Of a stretch of 64,000 bases of DNA, positions 7,390 to 16,841 are shown one piece after another. Within the stretch, counting starts at the first letter, position 1. The number at the start of each line of letters is the position of its first letter. The notes under the pieces are model-generated. The model ran no database searches. It had not been told where the DNA came from and saw only the letters and a list, made by a program, of their open reading frames with translations. The translations under genes and the position numbers were made by a program. Origin of the DNA: CAUJIW01 sp963205175 (lineage in GTDB: Bacteria; Pseudomonadota; Alphaproteobacteria; Sphingomonadales; Sphingomonadaceae); assembly GCA_041060555.1 (NCBI GenBank), contig JBEUDS010000012.1, one strand, 5' to 3'.

Positions 7390-9375
7390 CTACTCCGCGG
7401 CCAGCGCGTTGACGGGGTCGACGGGTTCGGCGGCGGGCACGGCGGCGCTGGCCCGGCCGCGCCGGTCGGTCAGCGCCACGATGCCGCCCAGCGCCATCAG
7501 CACCGAGCCATACCAGATCCACGGGATGAACGGCTTCCAGTGCAGCCGCACCTGCCAGCCGCCCCGGCCGTCGGGTTTGCCAAGCACGGCGTAGAGGTCG
7601 CCGCCCCACAGGGGCTTGATGCCGGCCTCGGTGGTTTCCATCGGTGGCGAGGTATAGGCCCGCGCCTGTGACGTCATGACAGCGATGGCACGACCGTCGC
7701 GGGTCACCGCGAAGCGGCCTTCCAGCGCGGTGAAGTTGTCGCCGGCCACCGGCATCACGCTGGCCAGCGTGTAGCGGTATGGCCCGGCCAGTGCGGACTC
7801 ACCCAGTCGCAGGTTGGCCAGCGTCTCCTGTTGCCAGGCGCCGGAGGCGGTGACGCCGAACACGGTGACGGCAACGCCGAGGTGGGCCAGACTCATGCCC
7901 CAGGCGGCGCGTGGAATGCGGCGCAGTCGCGCCCAGGTGGAGCCGGCGCCACCCCGGCCATGACGCAGATGGCCGGAAAGCTCGACCATCACCGCCACCG
8001 CCAGCCAGGCCGCCAGCGCGAAGCCGACCAGCGCCAGCGCGCCACGGGTGTCGGCGAAGGCGTAGGCGGTGAGCGTGGCCCCGATGGCGGCCGCCGCTGG
8101 CAGGGCCAGCGCGCTGGCCAGCCGGTTGTGGGCGCGGCGCCAGGTCAGGAAGGGGCCGACCGCCATCAGTGCGATCAGTGGCACCATCAGCGGCGTGAAG
8201 GTGGCATTGAAGTAGGGGGCGCCGACCGAGATCTGTTCGCCGGTCAGTGCCTCCAGCGCCAGCGGATAGAGGGTGCCCATGAAAACGGTGCCGAGCGCCG
8301 CGGACAGCAGCAGGTTGTTGGCGACCAGCGCGCCCTCGCGGCTCACGGCGGCGAAGGTAGCGCCGGCCTGCACCTGGCCTGCCCGCCAGGCATAGAGCGT
8401 CAGCGCGCCGCCGATGTAGAAGGCCAGCAGGATCAGGATGAACAGGCCGCGCTCGGGGTCGACGGCAAAGGCATGCACCGAGGTCAGCACGCCGGAGCGG
8501 ACGATGAAGGTGCCCAGCATCGACAGCGAGAAGGCGACCACCGCCAGCAGCACCGTCCAGTTGCGCAGGGCGTCGCGCTTTTCCAGTACCACCGCCGAGT
8601 GGAACAGCGCGGTGGCGGCCAGCCACGGCATCAGGGCGGCGTTTTCCACCGGATCCCAGAACCACCAGCCACCCCAGCCCAGTTCGTAATAGGCCCACCA
8701 GCTGCCCAGGGCGAGGCCGCCGGTCAGCGCCGCCCACGCCGCCAGCACCCACGGCCGCACCTCGCGCGCCCAGGCCGGGCCGACCCGGTTTTCCAGCAGC
8801 GCGGCGACCGCGAAGGAGAAGGCGACCGACAGGCCGACATAGCCGAGGTAAAGCATCGGCGGGTGGAAGGCGAGGCCGGGGTCCTGCAGGATCGGGTTGA
8901 GGCCGCTGCCCTGTTCCGGCACCGGCAGCAGCCGGGCGAACGGGTTGGAGGTGATGAGCAGGAAGGCATAGAAGCCCACCGCGATCAGCCCCTGCACCGC
9001 CAGCACCCGGGCACGGAAACCGGCGTCGAGCCGGCGGCCGAAGGTGGCGACGGCGCCGCCGGCCAGCGCCAGCATGGCGACCCACAGCAGCAGCGAGCCC
9101 TCGTGATTGCCCCATACGCCGGTGACCTTGTAGAGCATCGGCTTGAGCGTGTGGCTGTTGCTGGCGACGATCCGCACCGAAAAATCCGAGGTGACGAAGC
9201 ACCAGGTCAGGGCGCCGAAGGCCGCCAGGGCCAGCAGAACCTGTGTCTGCGCCGCCGGCACCGCGAGGGCGACCAGGCGGCCATCGCGGCGGGCCAGCCC
9301 GAGGCTGGGCAGCACCACCTGCAACAGCGAGATGGCGAGCGCCAGCCAGAGGCTGAGATGTCCCAGTTCGGCCAT
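7390..9375 (-). CDS. ccmF: Cytochrome c heme lyase subunit CcmF
   Basis: This 661-aa polytopic membrane protein has about 14 hydrophobic segments and the periplasmic tryptophan-rich WWD motif WGGWWFWDPVENAALMPW. Together with CcmH and CcmI it ligates heme to apocytochrome c. Length and topology are normal for the family. The ATG at 9375 touches the ccmE stop (TGATG) and gives the conserved start MAELGHLSLWLALA; an upstream in-frame ATG within ccmE is less likely. Confidence 0.96.
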   Translation of the reverse strand: MAELGHLSLWLALAISLLQVVLPSLGLARRDGRLVALAVPAAQTQVLLALAAFGALTWCFVTSDFSVRIVASNSHTLKPMLYKVTGVWGNHEGSLLLWVAMLALAGGAVATFGRRLDAGFRARVLAVQGLIAVGFYAFLLITSNPFARLLPVPEQGSGLNPILQDPGLAFHPPMLYLGYVGLSVAFSFAVAALLENRVGPAWAREVRPWVLAAWAALTGGLALGSWWAYYELGWGGWWFWDPVENAALMPWLAATALFHSAVVLEKRDALRNWTVLLAVVAFSLSMLGTFIVRSGVLTSVHAFAVDPERGLFILILLAFYIGGALTLYAWRAGQVQAGATFAAVSREGALVANNLLLSAALGTVFMGTLYPLALEALTGEQISVGAPYFNATFTPLMVPLIALMAVGPFLTWRRAHNRLASALALPAAAAIGATLTAYAFADTRGALALVGFALAAWLAVAVMVELSGHLRHGRGGAGSTWARLRRIPRAAWGMSLAHLGVAVTVFGVTASGAWQQETLANLRLGESALAGPYRYTLASVMPVAGDNFTALEGRFAVTRDGRAIAVMTSQARAYTSPPMETTEAGIKPLWGGDLYAVLGKPDGRGGWQVRLHWKPFIPWIWYGSVLMALGGIVALTDRRGRASAAVPAAEPVDPVNALAAE

Positions 9376-9893
9376 CAGTTGGACCTGCTGGCCGGCGTGG
9401 CGGGCAGGGCCGGCTGGGCGGGGGTCGCCGCCGGCTTCCATTCGCCGGCCCGCTTGATCGAGTCCGCCACTTCCGGCGGCATGTAGTTCTCGTCGTGCTT
9501 GGCCAGCAGCGAATCGGCGACAAATACCCGGTCAGGGCCGAAGCGGCCCTCGGCGATAACGCCCGAGCCCTCCTTGAACAGGTCCGGCACCAGGCCCTTG
9601 TAGCGCACGTCGACGGCATTCGCGGTGTCGGTGACGGTGAAGGCGAGCGTCAGGCCGTCGGGCAGCCGCTGCACGGAATTTGCCGCCACCAGGCCGCCCA
9701 GCCGGATCGACTGCCCCGGTTCGACGCCCTTGGTCTGCACGTCGGAGGGCGAGTAGAAGTAGGTCATGGTGTCCTGCAGCGCGGAAAAGCCCAGTGCTGC
9801 CGCGCCGCCGATGGCCAGCGCCGCCAGGCCCACCAGCACCAGCCGCTGGTGCTTGGGCTTCAGGTTGCCGCTGTTTTTCTGGCCGGGCATCAT
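9375..9893 (-). CDS. ccmE: Periplasmic heme chaperone CcmE
   Basis: CcmE (172 aa) has an N-terminal anchor (LVLVGLAALAIGGAAALGF) and an OB-fold periplasmic domain. The heme-binding motif LLAKHDENYMP carries His133, which binds heme covalently, and Tyr137. It receives heme from CcmABCD and hands it to CcmF. The C-terminal tail is Pro/Ala-rich. Two adjacent ATGs (9893, 9890) are possible; the first overlaps the ccmD stop as ATGA. Confidence 0.95.
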   Translation of the reverse strand: MMPGQKNSGNLKPKHQRLVLVGLAALAIGGAAALGFSALQDTMTYFYSPSDVQTKGVEPGQSIRLGGLVAANSVQRLPDGLTLAFTVTDTANAVDVRYKGLVPDLFKEGSGVIAEGRFGPDRVFVADSLLAKHDENYMPPEVADSIKRAGEWKPAATPAQPALPATPASRSN

Positions 9894-10054
9894 CGTTCTG
9901 CTCTCCGTTGGGCGCGCAGCGCGTCCGCCGCCGCTTCCAGTTGCCGCATCCGTCGCCAGCTGACGAGGCCGAGGCCGGTCAGCCAGACCGCGACCACCGC
10001 ATAGGCGGTCCAGATGTAGGGCGCATAGCCGCCCATGGCGAGGAAGCCGCTCAT
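9890..10054 (-). CDS. ccmD: Heme exporter accessory protein CcmD
   Basis: This 54-aa single-span protein runs MSGFLAMGGYAPYIWTAYAVVAVW and then has a basic cytoplasmic tail (RRMRQLEAAADALRAQRR). CcmD helps release holo-CcmE from the CcmABC complex. It overlaps ccmC upstream and ccmE downstream by 4 bases each. Its identity rests on the GGYAPYIW pattern, its size and its place between ccmC and ccmE. Confidence 0.9.
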   Translation of the reverse strand: MSGFLAMGGYAPYIWTAYAVVAVWLTGLGLVSWRRMRQLEAAADALRAQRRAER

Positions 10055-10785
10055 GCCGGCACCTCCTGCGCCATCACCCGCCGCTCGGCGGCGGCTTCCA
10101 GCCGTTGCGCCGCCAGATCGGCGCGCATCCGCATCAGCAACACGGTGATGAAGAAGAAAAGATAGGCCAGACCCATGACCGCGAGCGGCTTGAGCATCGA
10201 CGGGTCGATGGTCGGGCCGCCCCGGCGCAGGATGCTGGCCGGCTGATGCAGCGTGTTCCACCAGTCCACCGAGAACTTGATGATCGGCAGATTGACGGCG
10301 CCCACCAGCGCCAGCACGGCGGCCGCGCGGGCGGCGCGCTGACGGTCGTCGAAGGCCGACCACAGCGCCATGTAACCCATGTAGATGAACAGCAGCACCA
10401 GCACCGAGGTCAGCCGCGCGTCCCACACCCACCAGGTGCCCCAGGTCGGCTTGCCCCACAGCGACCCGGTGATCAGGCAGATGGCGGTGAACGCGACGCC
10501 GATGGGGGCGGCGGCACGGGCCGCCACGTCGGCCAGCGGGTGACGCCAGACGATCGAGACCAGACTGGCGACGGCGATCACCGCGTAGGTCTGCATCGCC
10601 ATCCACGCCGCCGGCACATGGATGTACATGATTCGCACCGTGTCGCGCTGGAGGTAGTCGATCGGACTGGCGACCAGCGCCAGATACAGGCCGACGCCGA
10701 AGCAGGCGAACATCGCCGCCGCCGTCCATGGCTGGATCAGGCGGGCGAGGCGCAGGAAGCGGGCGGGGTTGGCGAAGCGGTGCAT
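10051..10785 (-). CDS. ccmC: Heme export/handling protein CcmC
   Basis: CcmC (244 aa, six membrane segments) carries the conserved WGTWWVWDARLTSVLVL tryptophan-rich motif and IHVPAAWMA, where the periplasmic histidines that hold heme reside. It loads heme on CcmE. It begins 61 bases after the end of ccmB, the only real gap in the ccm operon, so a weak internal promoter is possible, but none is evident. Confidence 0.95.
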   Translation of the reverse strand: MHRFANPARFLRLARLIQPWTAAAMFACFGVGLYLALVASPIDYLQRDTVRIMYIHVPAAWMAMQTYAVIAVASLVSIVWRHPLADVAARAAAPIGVAFTAICLITGSLWGKPTWGTWWVWDARLTSVLVLLFIYMGYMALWSAFDDRQRAARAAAVLALVGAVNLPIIKFSVDWWNTLHQPASILRRGGPTIDPSMLKPLAVMGLAYLFFFITVLLMRMRADLAAQRLEAAAERRVMAQEVPA

Positions 10786-10846
10786 GGTTTCCGTTCGATT
10801 GGCGTGGTGACGCGGTTCTTATCCCAGTTCGGCGGCTTCCATAACA

Positions 10847-11491
10847 TCATTCGAGCGCGGCGCGCAGGCCGGCCGCTGCGGCGAATGGGCTCACCGACAA
10901 AGCGACGAGGGTGGTCGCCGCCAGCCACTTGAGCGCCGCCACCCCGGCCAGCGGGTCGAGCAGGCCGACACCGAAGATGAGGGTCGGTACCGCCAGCGGC
11001 AACACCAGCAGGCTGATCAGGATACCGCCCCGGCGCAGGCCGACGGTCAGCGCCGCCGCCACGCCGCCGATCGCCGACAGCGCCGGCGTGCCAAGCGCCA
11101 GCCCCGCCGCCAGCAGGCCCCAGCTCGCGGCGGGCGCATTGAGCAGGATGGCGGCCAGCGGAGTCAGCAGCAGCAGCGGCAGCGCGGTGGTCAGCCAGTG
11201 GGCGATGATCTTGGCGGTGGCGATCGCCTCGAAGCTCAGGCCGTGGGTCACCAGCTGCTCCAGCGTACCGTCCTCGGCGTCGGGCTGGAACAGCCGCTCC
11301 AGGCTGAGCAGGCAGGCCAGCAGGGCCGCCACCCACACCACGCCGGCGGCGATGCGCGCCAGCACCTGCGGCTGCGGACCGACCGCGAACGGGAACAGGC
11401 TGACAACGATCAGGAAGAAGATCAGCGCGATGGCGCCGCCGGAGCGCTCGACCCAGGCCAGTCGCAACTCGCGCGTCAGCAGTCGCAGCAT
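10847..11491 (-). CDS. ccmB: Heme ABC transporter permease CcmB
   Basis: This 214-aa membrane protein with six hydrophobic spans starts MLRLLTRELRLAWVERSGGAIALIFF and contains LERLFQPDAEDGTLEQL, the cytoplasmic loop that contacts CcmA. CcmAB uses ATP to release holo-CcmE from CcmC and CcmD. Its ATG at 11491 touches the ccmA stop. Length agrees with the family (about 220 aa). Confidence 0.94.
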   Translation of the reverse strand: MLRLLTRELRLAWVERSGGAIALIFFLIVVSLFPFAVGPQPQVLARIAAGVVWVAALLACLLSLERLFQPDAEDGTLEQLVTHGLSFEAIATAKIIAHWLTTALPLLLLTPLAAILLNAPAASWGLLAAGLALGTPALSAIGGVAAALTVGLRRGGILISLLVLPLAVPTLIFGVGLLDPLAGVAALKWLAATTLVALSVSPFAAAAGLRAALE

Positions 11492-12093
11492 CAGCGGCCT
11501 CCCATCGCCAGCTGCTCCGGTGCTCCCAGCGGCAACGGCACGTGACTGGTGGCGACGATCATGCCGCCGCCCTCCAGATGGGCGCTGAACGCCGGGCCGA
11601 GGCGGTCGATGGACGCGGTGTCGAGGCCGACGGTGGGCTCGTCGAGCAGCCACAGCGGCGCGCCGGAGGCCAGCACCCGGGCCAGCCCCGCCCGCCGCTT
11701 CTGCCCGGCCGACAACAGCCGCGCCGGCACGTCGGCCAGGGCCGCGAGCCCGGTGACGTCAAGCGCGCGCGCCAGCCGGTCCTCGACGGCCGCCCCCCCC
11801 GACAGCCCGGCCCAGAAGCGCAGGTTCTCCTCAACGCTGAGCACGGCCTTCAGCGCATTGTCGTGGCCGAGATAGGCGATGTGCCCGGGGCGCTCCAGCG
11901 TGCCGCCGGCGGGCGCGAGCAGGCCCGCCAGCAGTTTGAGCAGGCTCGACTTGCCGGCGCCGTTGGGGCCGGTGACCAGCAGCGCCCGCCCCGCCGCCAG
12001 CCGGAAGCTCAGTGCGGCGAACACCAGGCGGCCGCCTCGGCGGCAGGCCAGATCAGTGACGGTCAGGGGGGACGCGGACTCGGGGTCAGGCAT
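11491..12093 (-). CDS. ccmA: Heme ABC transporter ATPase CcmA
   Basis: CcmA (200 aa) is the ATPase of the CcmABCD complex. Walker A is GPNGAGKS (42-49), the ABC signature is LLSAGQKRRAGLAR and Walker B is LWLLDEPT, followed by a D-loop and TSHVPL switch region. The start at 12093 (MPDPESASPL) is preferred over upstream in-frame starts, which would add an Arg-rich tail unlike the family. It is the first gene of the ccm operon; the 141-base gap to the divergent gene at 12235 must hold the operon promoter, but no clear regulator site was seen there. Confidence 0.94.
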   Translation of the reverse strand: MPDPESASPLTVTDLACRRGGRLVFAALSFRLAAGRALLVTGPNGAGKSSLLKLLAGLLAPAGGTLERPGHIAYLGHDNALKAVLSVEENLRFWAGLSGGAAVEDRLARALDVTGLAALADVPARLLSAGQKRRAGLARVLASGAPLWLLDEPTVGLDTASIDRLGPAFSAHLEGGGMIVATSHVPLPLGAPEQLAMGGR

Positions 12094-12234
12094 GGGGCGC
12101 ACCCTAGAGCCTGATCGTGCGAGATGGAAGCCGTTGCGCCGCCGGCGCGCCATTGTTAACCCACCCTTCATCATGATCGGCGGAAAGACTAGGCTGACGC
12201 CACGCAGGGCGATCGCGCCGCCGGGGAGGGTTCA

Positions 12235-12579
12235 ATGGCCTATGAATCCCGCAATATCCACTTCATGCCGGAGGAAATCCGCGACGCCGTGATCCAGGCG
12301 CTGATCCAGACCGGGGAGTTCTTCGGCTCGCGCGAACATGTACGGGTGCGGGGCTTCCACGACTACAAGGGCCGTACCTGCCTGGCCGCCGCGCGGCCGG
12401 GTTCGGGCGGCGACTATGAGGACTTCCACAATTTCACCGCCGACGAGGCGGTGGCGCTGATGCATCGCTACAGCGACAAGCTGGGCATCAGCGTGCCGGC
12501 TACGGCCGAGGTGTCGCTGGTGATTGCCGGGCACGAACTGGTGCTGAACATCCGTCTTGATCGGCACCGGCGAATTTAA
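12235..12579 (+). CDS. Conserved hypothetical protein (114 aa)
   Basis: The family is not recognised. The sequence opens MAYESRNIHFMPEEIRDAVIQAL, has a central HVRVRGFHDYKGRTCLAAARP beta-like segment and a C-terminal strand pair (VSLVIAGHELVLNIRLDRH). There is no membrane segment or signal peptide, so it is probably a small soluble alpha-beta protein. GGGGAGGG at about 12221-12228 gives a firm start at 12235. It diverges from ccmA and lies 78 bases upstream of another small orphan gene on the same strand. Confidence 0.7.
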   Translation: MAYESRNIHFMPEEIRDAVIQALIQTGEFFGSREHVRVRGFHDYKGRTCLAAARPGSGGDYEDFHNFTADEAVALMHRYSDKLGISVPATAEVSLVIAGHELVLNIRLDRHRRI

Positions 12580-12657
12580 GGGGCTAGATCAAGGCGCTCG
12601 CGGCCATGATGTGGCATAACGTCCAGGATATTCTCCCTTCGGTTGCGCGAGCGCGCC

Positions 12658-13080
12658 ATGCCTGAGCCCCTGAACACGCCCATTCACGACATCCGACGGA
12701 TCGATCCCGCCGTCGGCTGCTATTTCGTGCGCTGGCTGCGGCCGCTGACCGCCGATGGCTATCATGTCTTCCTCGATGATCTGCTGAGCCGGCCCGATTT
12801 CCGGGCCGAGATGTGTTCGCTGCACGACTATCGTGGCATTGCGGCGGCGCCGACCATGACGGATCTGAAGCGGGCGGCACGGGCCACCATCGCGGGCGCG
12901 GCGCGGCGCGGACCCTCGCGGGCGGCAATTCTCGTCGACAACGACCTCAATCATGGCCTCGCCCGCATCTATGCCGCCGAGGTGGATTCAGACAACATCG
13001 AACGGGCGGTGTTCCGCAAGCCGGAGTCGGCGCTACTCTGGCTCGGCCTGCCGCCCGACTATCCGCTGCCGTTCGACTGA
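12658..13080 (+). CDS. Hypothetical protein, possible STAS/SpoIIAA-like fold
   Basis: This 140-aa soluble protein has a pattern like small STAS/SpoIIAA-type proteins of alphaproteobacteria: a DGYHVFLDDLLSRPDFR segment, then CSLHDYRGI, a helix, RAAILVDNDLNHGLARIYAAEV and a final helix with ESALLWLGLP. The assignment is by eye only. ATG 12658 is chosen over a TTG at 12643. A half FixK-type site (CTAGATCAA) lies about 65 bases upstream, and two fuller sites lie just after its stop. It may form a two-gene unit with the gene at 12235. Confidence 0.6.
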   Translation: MPEPLNTPIHDIRRIDPAVGCYFVRWLRPLTADGYHVFLDDLLSRPDFRAEMCSLHDYRGIAAAPTMTDLKRAARATIAGAARRGPSRAAILVDNDLNHGLARIYAAEVDSDNIERAVFRKPESALLWLGLPPDYPLPFD

Positions 13081-13090
13081 CGCGGCGTCC

Positions 13091-13104
13091 CTGATCTCGA
13101 TCAA
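13091..13104. promoter_or_regulatory. FixK/FNR-like box (one mismatch)
   Basis: CTGAT-CTCG-ATCAA differs from the TTGAT-N4-ATCAA consensus by one base. It lies 11 bases after the stop of the gene ending at 13080. Confidence 0.5.
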
Positions 13105-13139
13105 GCCGTTGACCCAACGCAAGGGGGCGCGGGCTGGCG

Positions 13140-13153
13140 TTGATCCGGATCAA
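13140..13153. promoter_or_regulatory. Perfect FixK/FNR box between convergent genes
   Basis: TTGATCCGGATCAA is a perfect dyad matching the FixK/FNR consensus. It directly abuts the stop codon of ppsA on the minus strand, between two convergent genes, so it has no conventional target promoter. The window encodes fixLJ and a FixK-type regulator 3-6 kb away. Confidence 0.6.
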
Positions 13154-15574
<2,421 letters not shown>

Positions 15575-15618
15575 GGGGTGTCCTTTGCGGGTCTGGCCTG
15601 TCGTGGCGCGGGTCCGGT

Positions 15619-16017
15619 TCAGGCGGCGGGTTGCGGCGTGGTCATCGCCCGCTGGATGCAGTCCATCAGGGCATTGCCGAGCAACGGCTTCTCGACGATG
15701 GGCACGCCCTTGGCCTCGGCACGACGACGCACGGCGACCTGCGGGTGCGAGGTGACGAGGATGGCCGGCAGCGCAACGTGACGGGTGCGGAGGATTTCGA
15801 GCAAATCCAGCCCGTTCATGTCATGCAGGTGATAGTCGAGCACCAGGCATCCCTCGGCGGCGAGCGCGGGCACGGCCAGCATCTCGGCGCCCCCGGCGCA
15901 GGTGACGACGCGATAGCCCTCAAGCTCCAGCGAGAACTTTAGCGAGTCCCGCACCGCGCTGTCGTCGTCGACGACATAAACCACTGACTTGTGGCGGGGG
16001 AGACCATCCATGTTCAT
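15619..16017 (-). CDS. Stand-alone response-regulator receiver protein
   Basis: This 132-aa single-domain receiver has the acidic pair in VVYVVDDDSAVRDSL, phospho-acceptor Asp61 in CLVLDYHLHDMNG, a Thr/Ser switch position in ILVTSHP and the conserved Lys in PIVEKPLLG. There is no output domain; FixJ-like similarity in the N-terminal part suggests it arose from a FixJ paralogue. It may act as a phosphate sink or competitor for FixL (inference from position downstream of fixLJ). Starts at 16017 and 16011 are both possible; neither has a strong ribosome-binding site. Confidence 0.85.
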   Translation of the reverse strand: MNMDGLPRHKSVVYVVDDDSAVRDSLKFSLELEGYRVVTCAGGAEMLAVPALAAEGCLVLDYHLHDMNGLDLLEILRTRHVALPAILVTSHPQVAVRRRAEAKGVPIVEKPLLGNALMDCIQRAMTTPQPAA

Positions 16018-16152
16018 CAACCAACTCGATCCACGCCGTCGCGATGCCGATTCCATCAAGGTCACAGCAAAGCATGAACCGCGCCGGCGGGTGTTGACAT
16101 GGCGCAATCACGGCGCTGCTTCGGCGCAGGCCGGGAAGGGGCGTCCGGGCCG

Positions 16153-16195
16153 ATGGTCAGGGCCGTTCAATGGTCAGGGCCGTTCAATGGTCAGG
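16153..16195. repeat. 17-bp tandem repeat overlapping the fixJ stop codon
   Basis: Two exact copies of a 17-base unit (16153-16169, 16170-16186) are followed by a 9-base partial copy (16187-16195) containing the fixJ stop. Read on the minus strand, each unit carries a TGA followed by CCATTGAACGGCCC. The terminal end of fixJ seems to have been duplicated downstream by slippage. Confidence 0.85.
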
Positions 16196-16841
16196 ACAGG
16201 TCGGGCGAGGCGGCGTCCTGCAGCAGGTCGACGGCCATCGCCATGCGCACCAGATCGGACAGGCTGCCGGCCTGCATCTTGGTCATCACGTTGGCGCGGT
16301 AGATTTCCACCGTGCGCGGACTGATGCCGAGGTCGAAGGCGATGATCTTGTTCGGCTGACCGAGCACCAGCCCGCGCAACACCTGCTGCTCGCGCGTCGA
16401 CAGGCCGGCGAGCTTGGCCTGCACCTCGGCGCGCGCCGCGTCCTGCCGGCTGAGGCGCTCCTGCCGGTTGAGCGCGTTGCGTACCGCCGACAGCAGCAGG
16501 TCGTCATCGAACGGCTTTTCAATGAAATCAGCGGCGCCGGCCTTCATCGCCGACACCGCCAGCGGCACGTCACCGTGACCGGTGATGACGATCACCGGCA
16601 GCAGGAAGCCGCGCCCCTGGAGTTGGCGCAGCAGTTCCAGGCCGTCCACTTCCGGCATCCGCACGTCGGTAATGACACAGCCGCCGCCAACCTCGTCCAG
16701 CGTATCGAGGAAATGGCTGGCCGAGGGGTAGAGGCGGCAGGCCAGTCCGGCGGTGCGCAGCAGGAAGGCCAGCGAGTCGCGGACGGCCTGGTCGTCGTCG
16801 ATCACATGCACCAGGGCAGCGTCGGCGGCGTCATTCGACAT
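16191..16841 (-). CDS. fixJ: Oxygen-responsive response regulator FixJ
   Basis: FixJ (216 aa) has a receiver domain with VHVIDDDQAVRDSL, phospho-acceptor Asp59 (VITDVRMPEVDG), VITGHGDV and IEKPFDD, then a LuxR-type helix-turn-helix (LSTREQQVLRGLVLGQPNKIIAFDLGISPRTVEIYRANVM). Phosphorylated by FixL at low oxygen, it activates fixK-type promoters. It overlaps the end of fixL by 11 bases. The fixK-like gene at 18612, divergent from fixL, is its most likely target here. Confidence 0.93.
   Translation of the reverse strand: MSNDAADAALVHVIDDDQAVRDSLAFLLRTAGLACRLYPSASHFLDTLDEVGGGCVITDVRMPEVDGLELLRQLQGRGFLLPVIVITGHGDVPLAVSAMKAGAADFIEKPFDDDLLLSAVRNALNRQERLSRQDAARAEVQAKLAGLSTREQQVLRGLVLGQPNKIIAFDLGISPRTVEIYRANVMTKMQAGSLSDLVRMAMAVDLLQDAASPDLS

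Noticed and set aside
16153..16195. CRISPR-like array
   Set aside because: The units are directly adjacent with no spacers, and only 2.5 copies exist. No cas genes are in the window.
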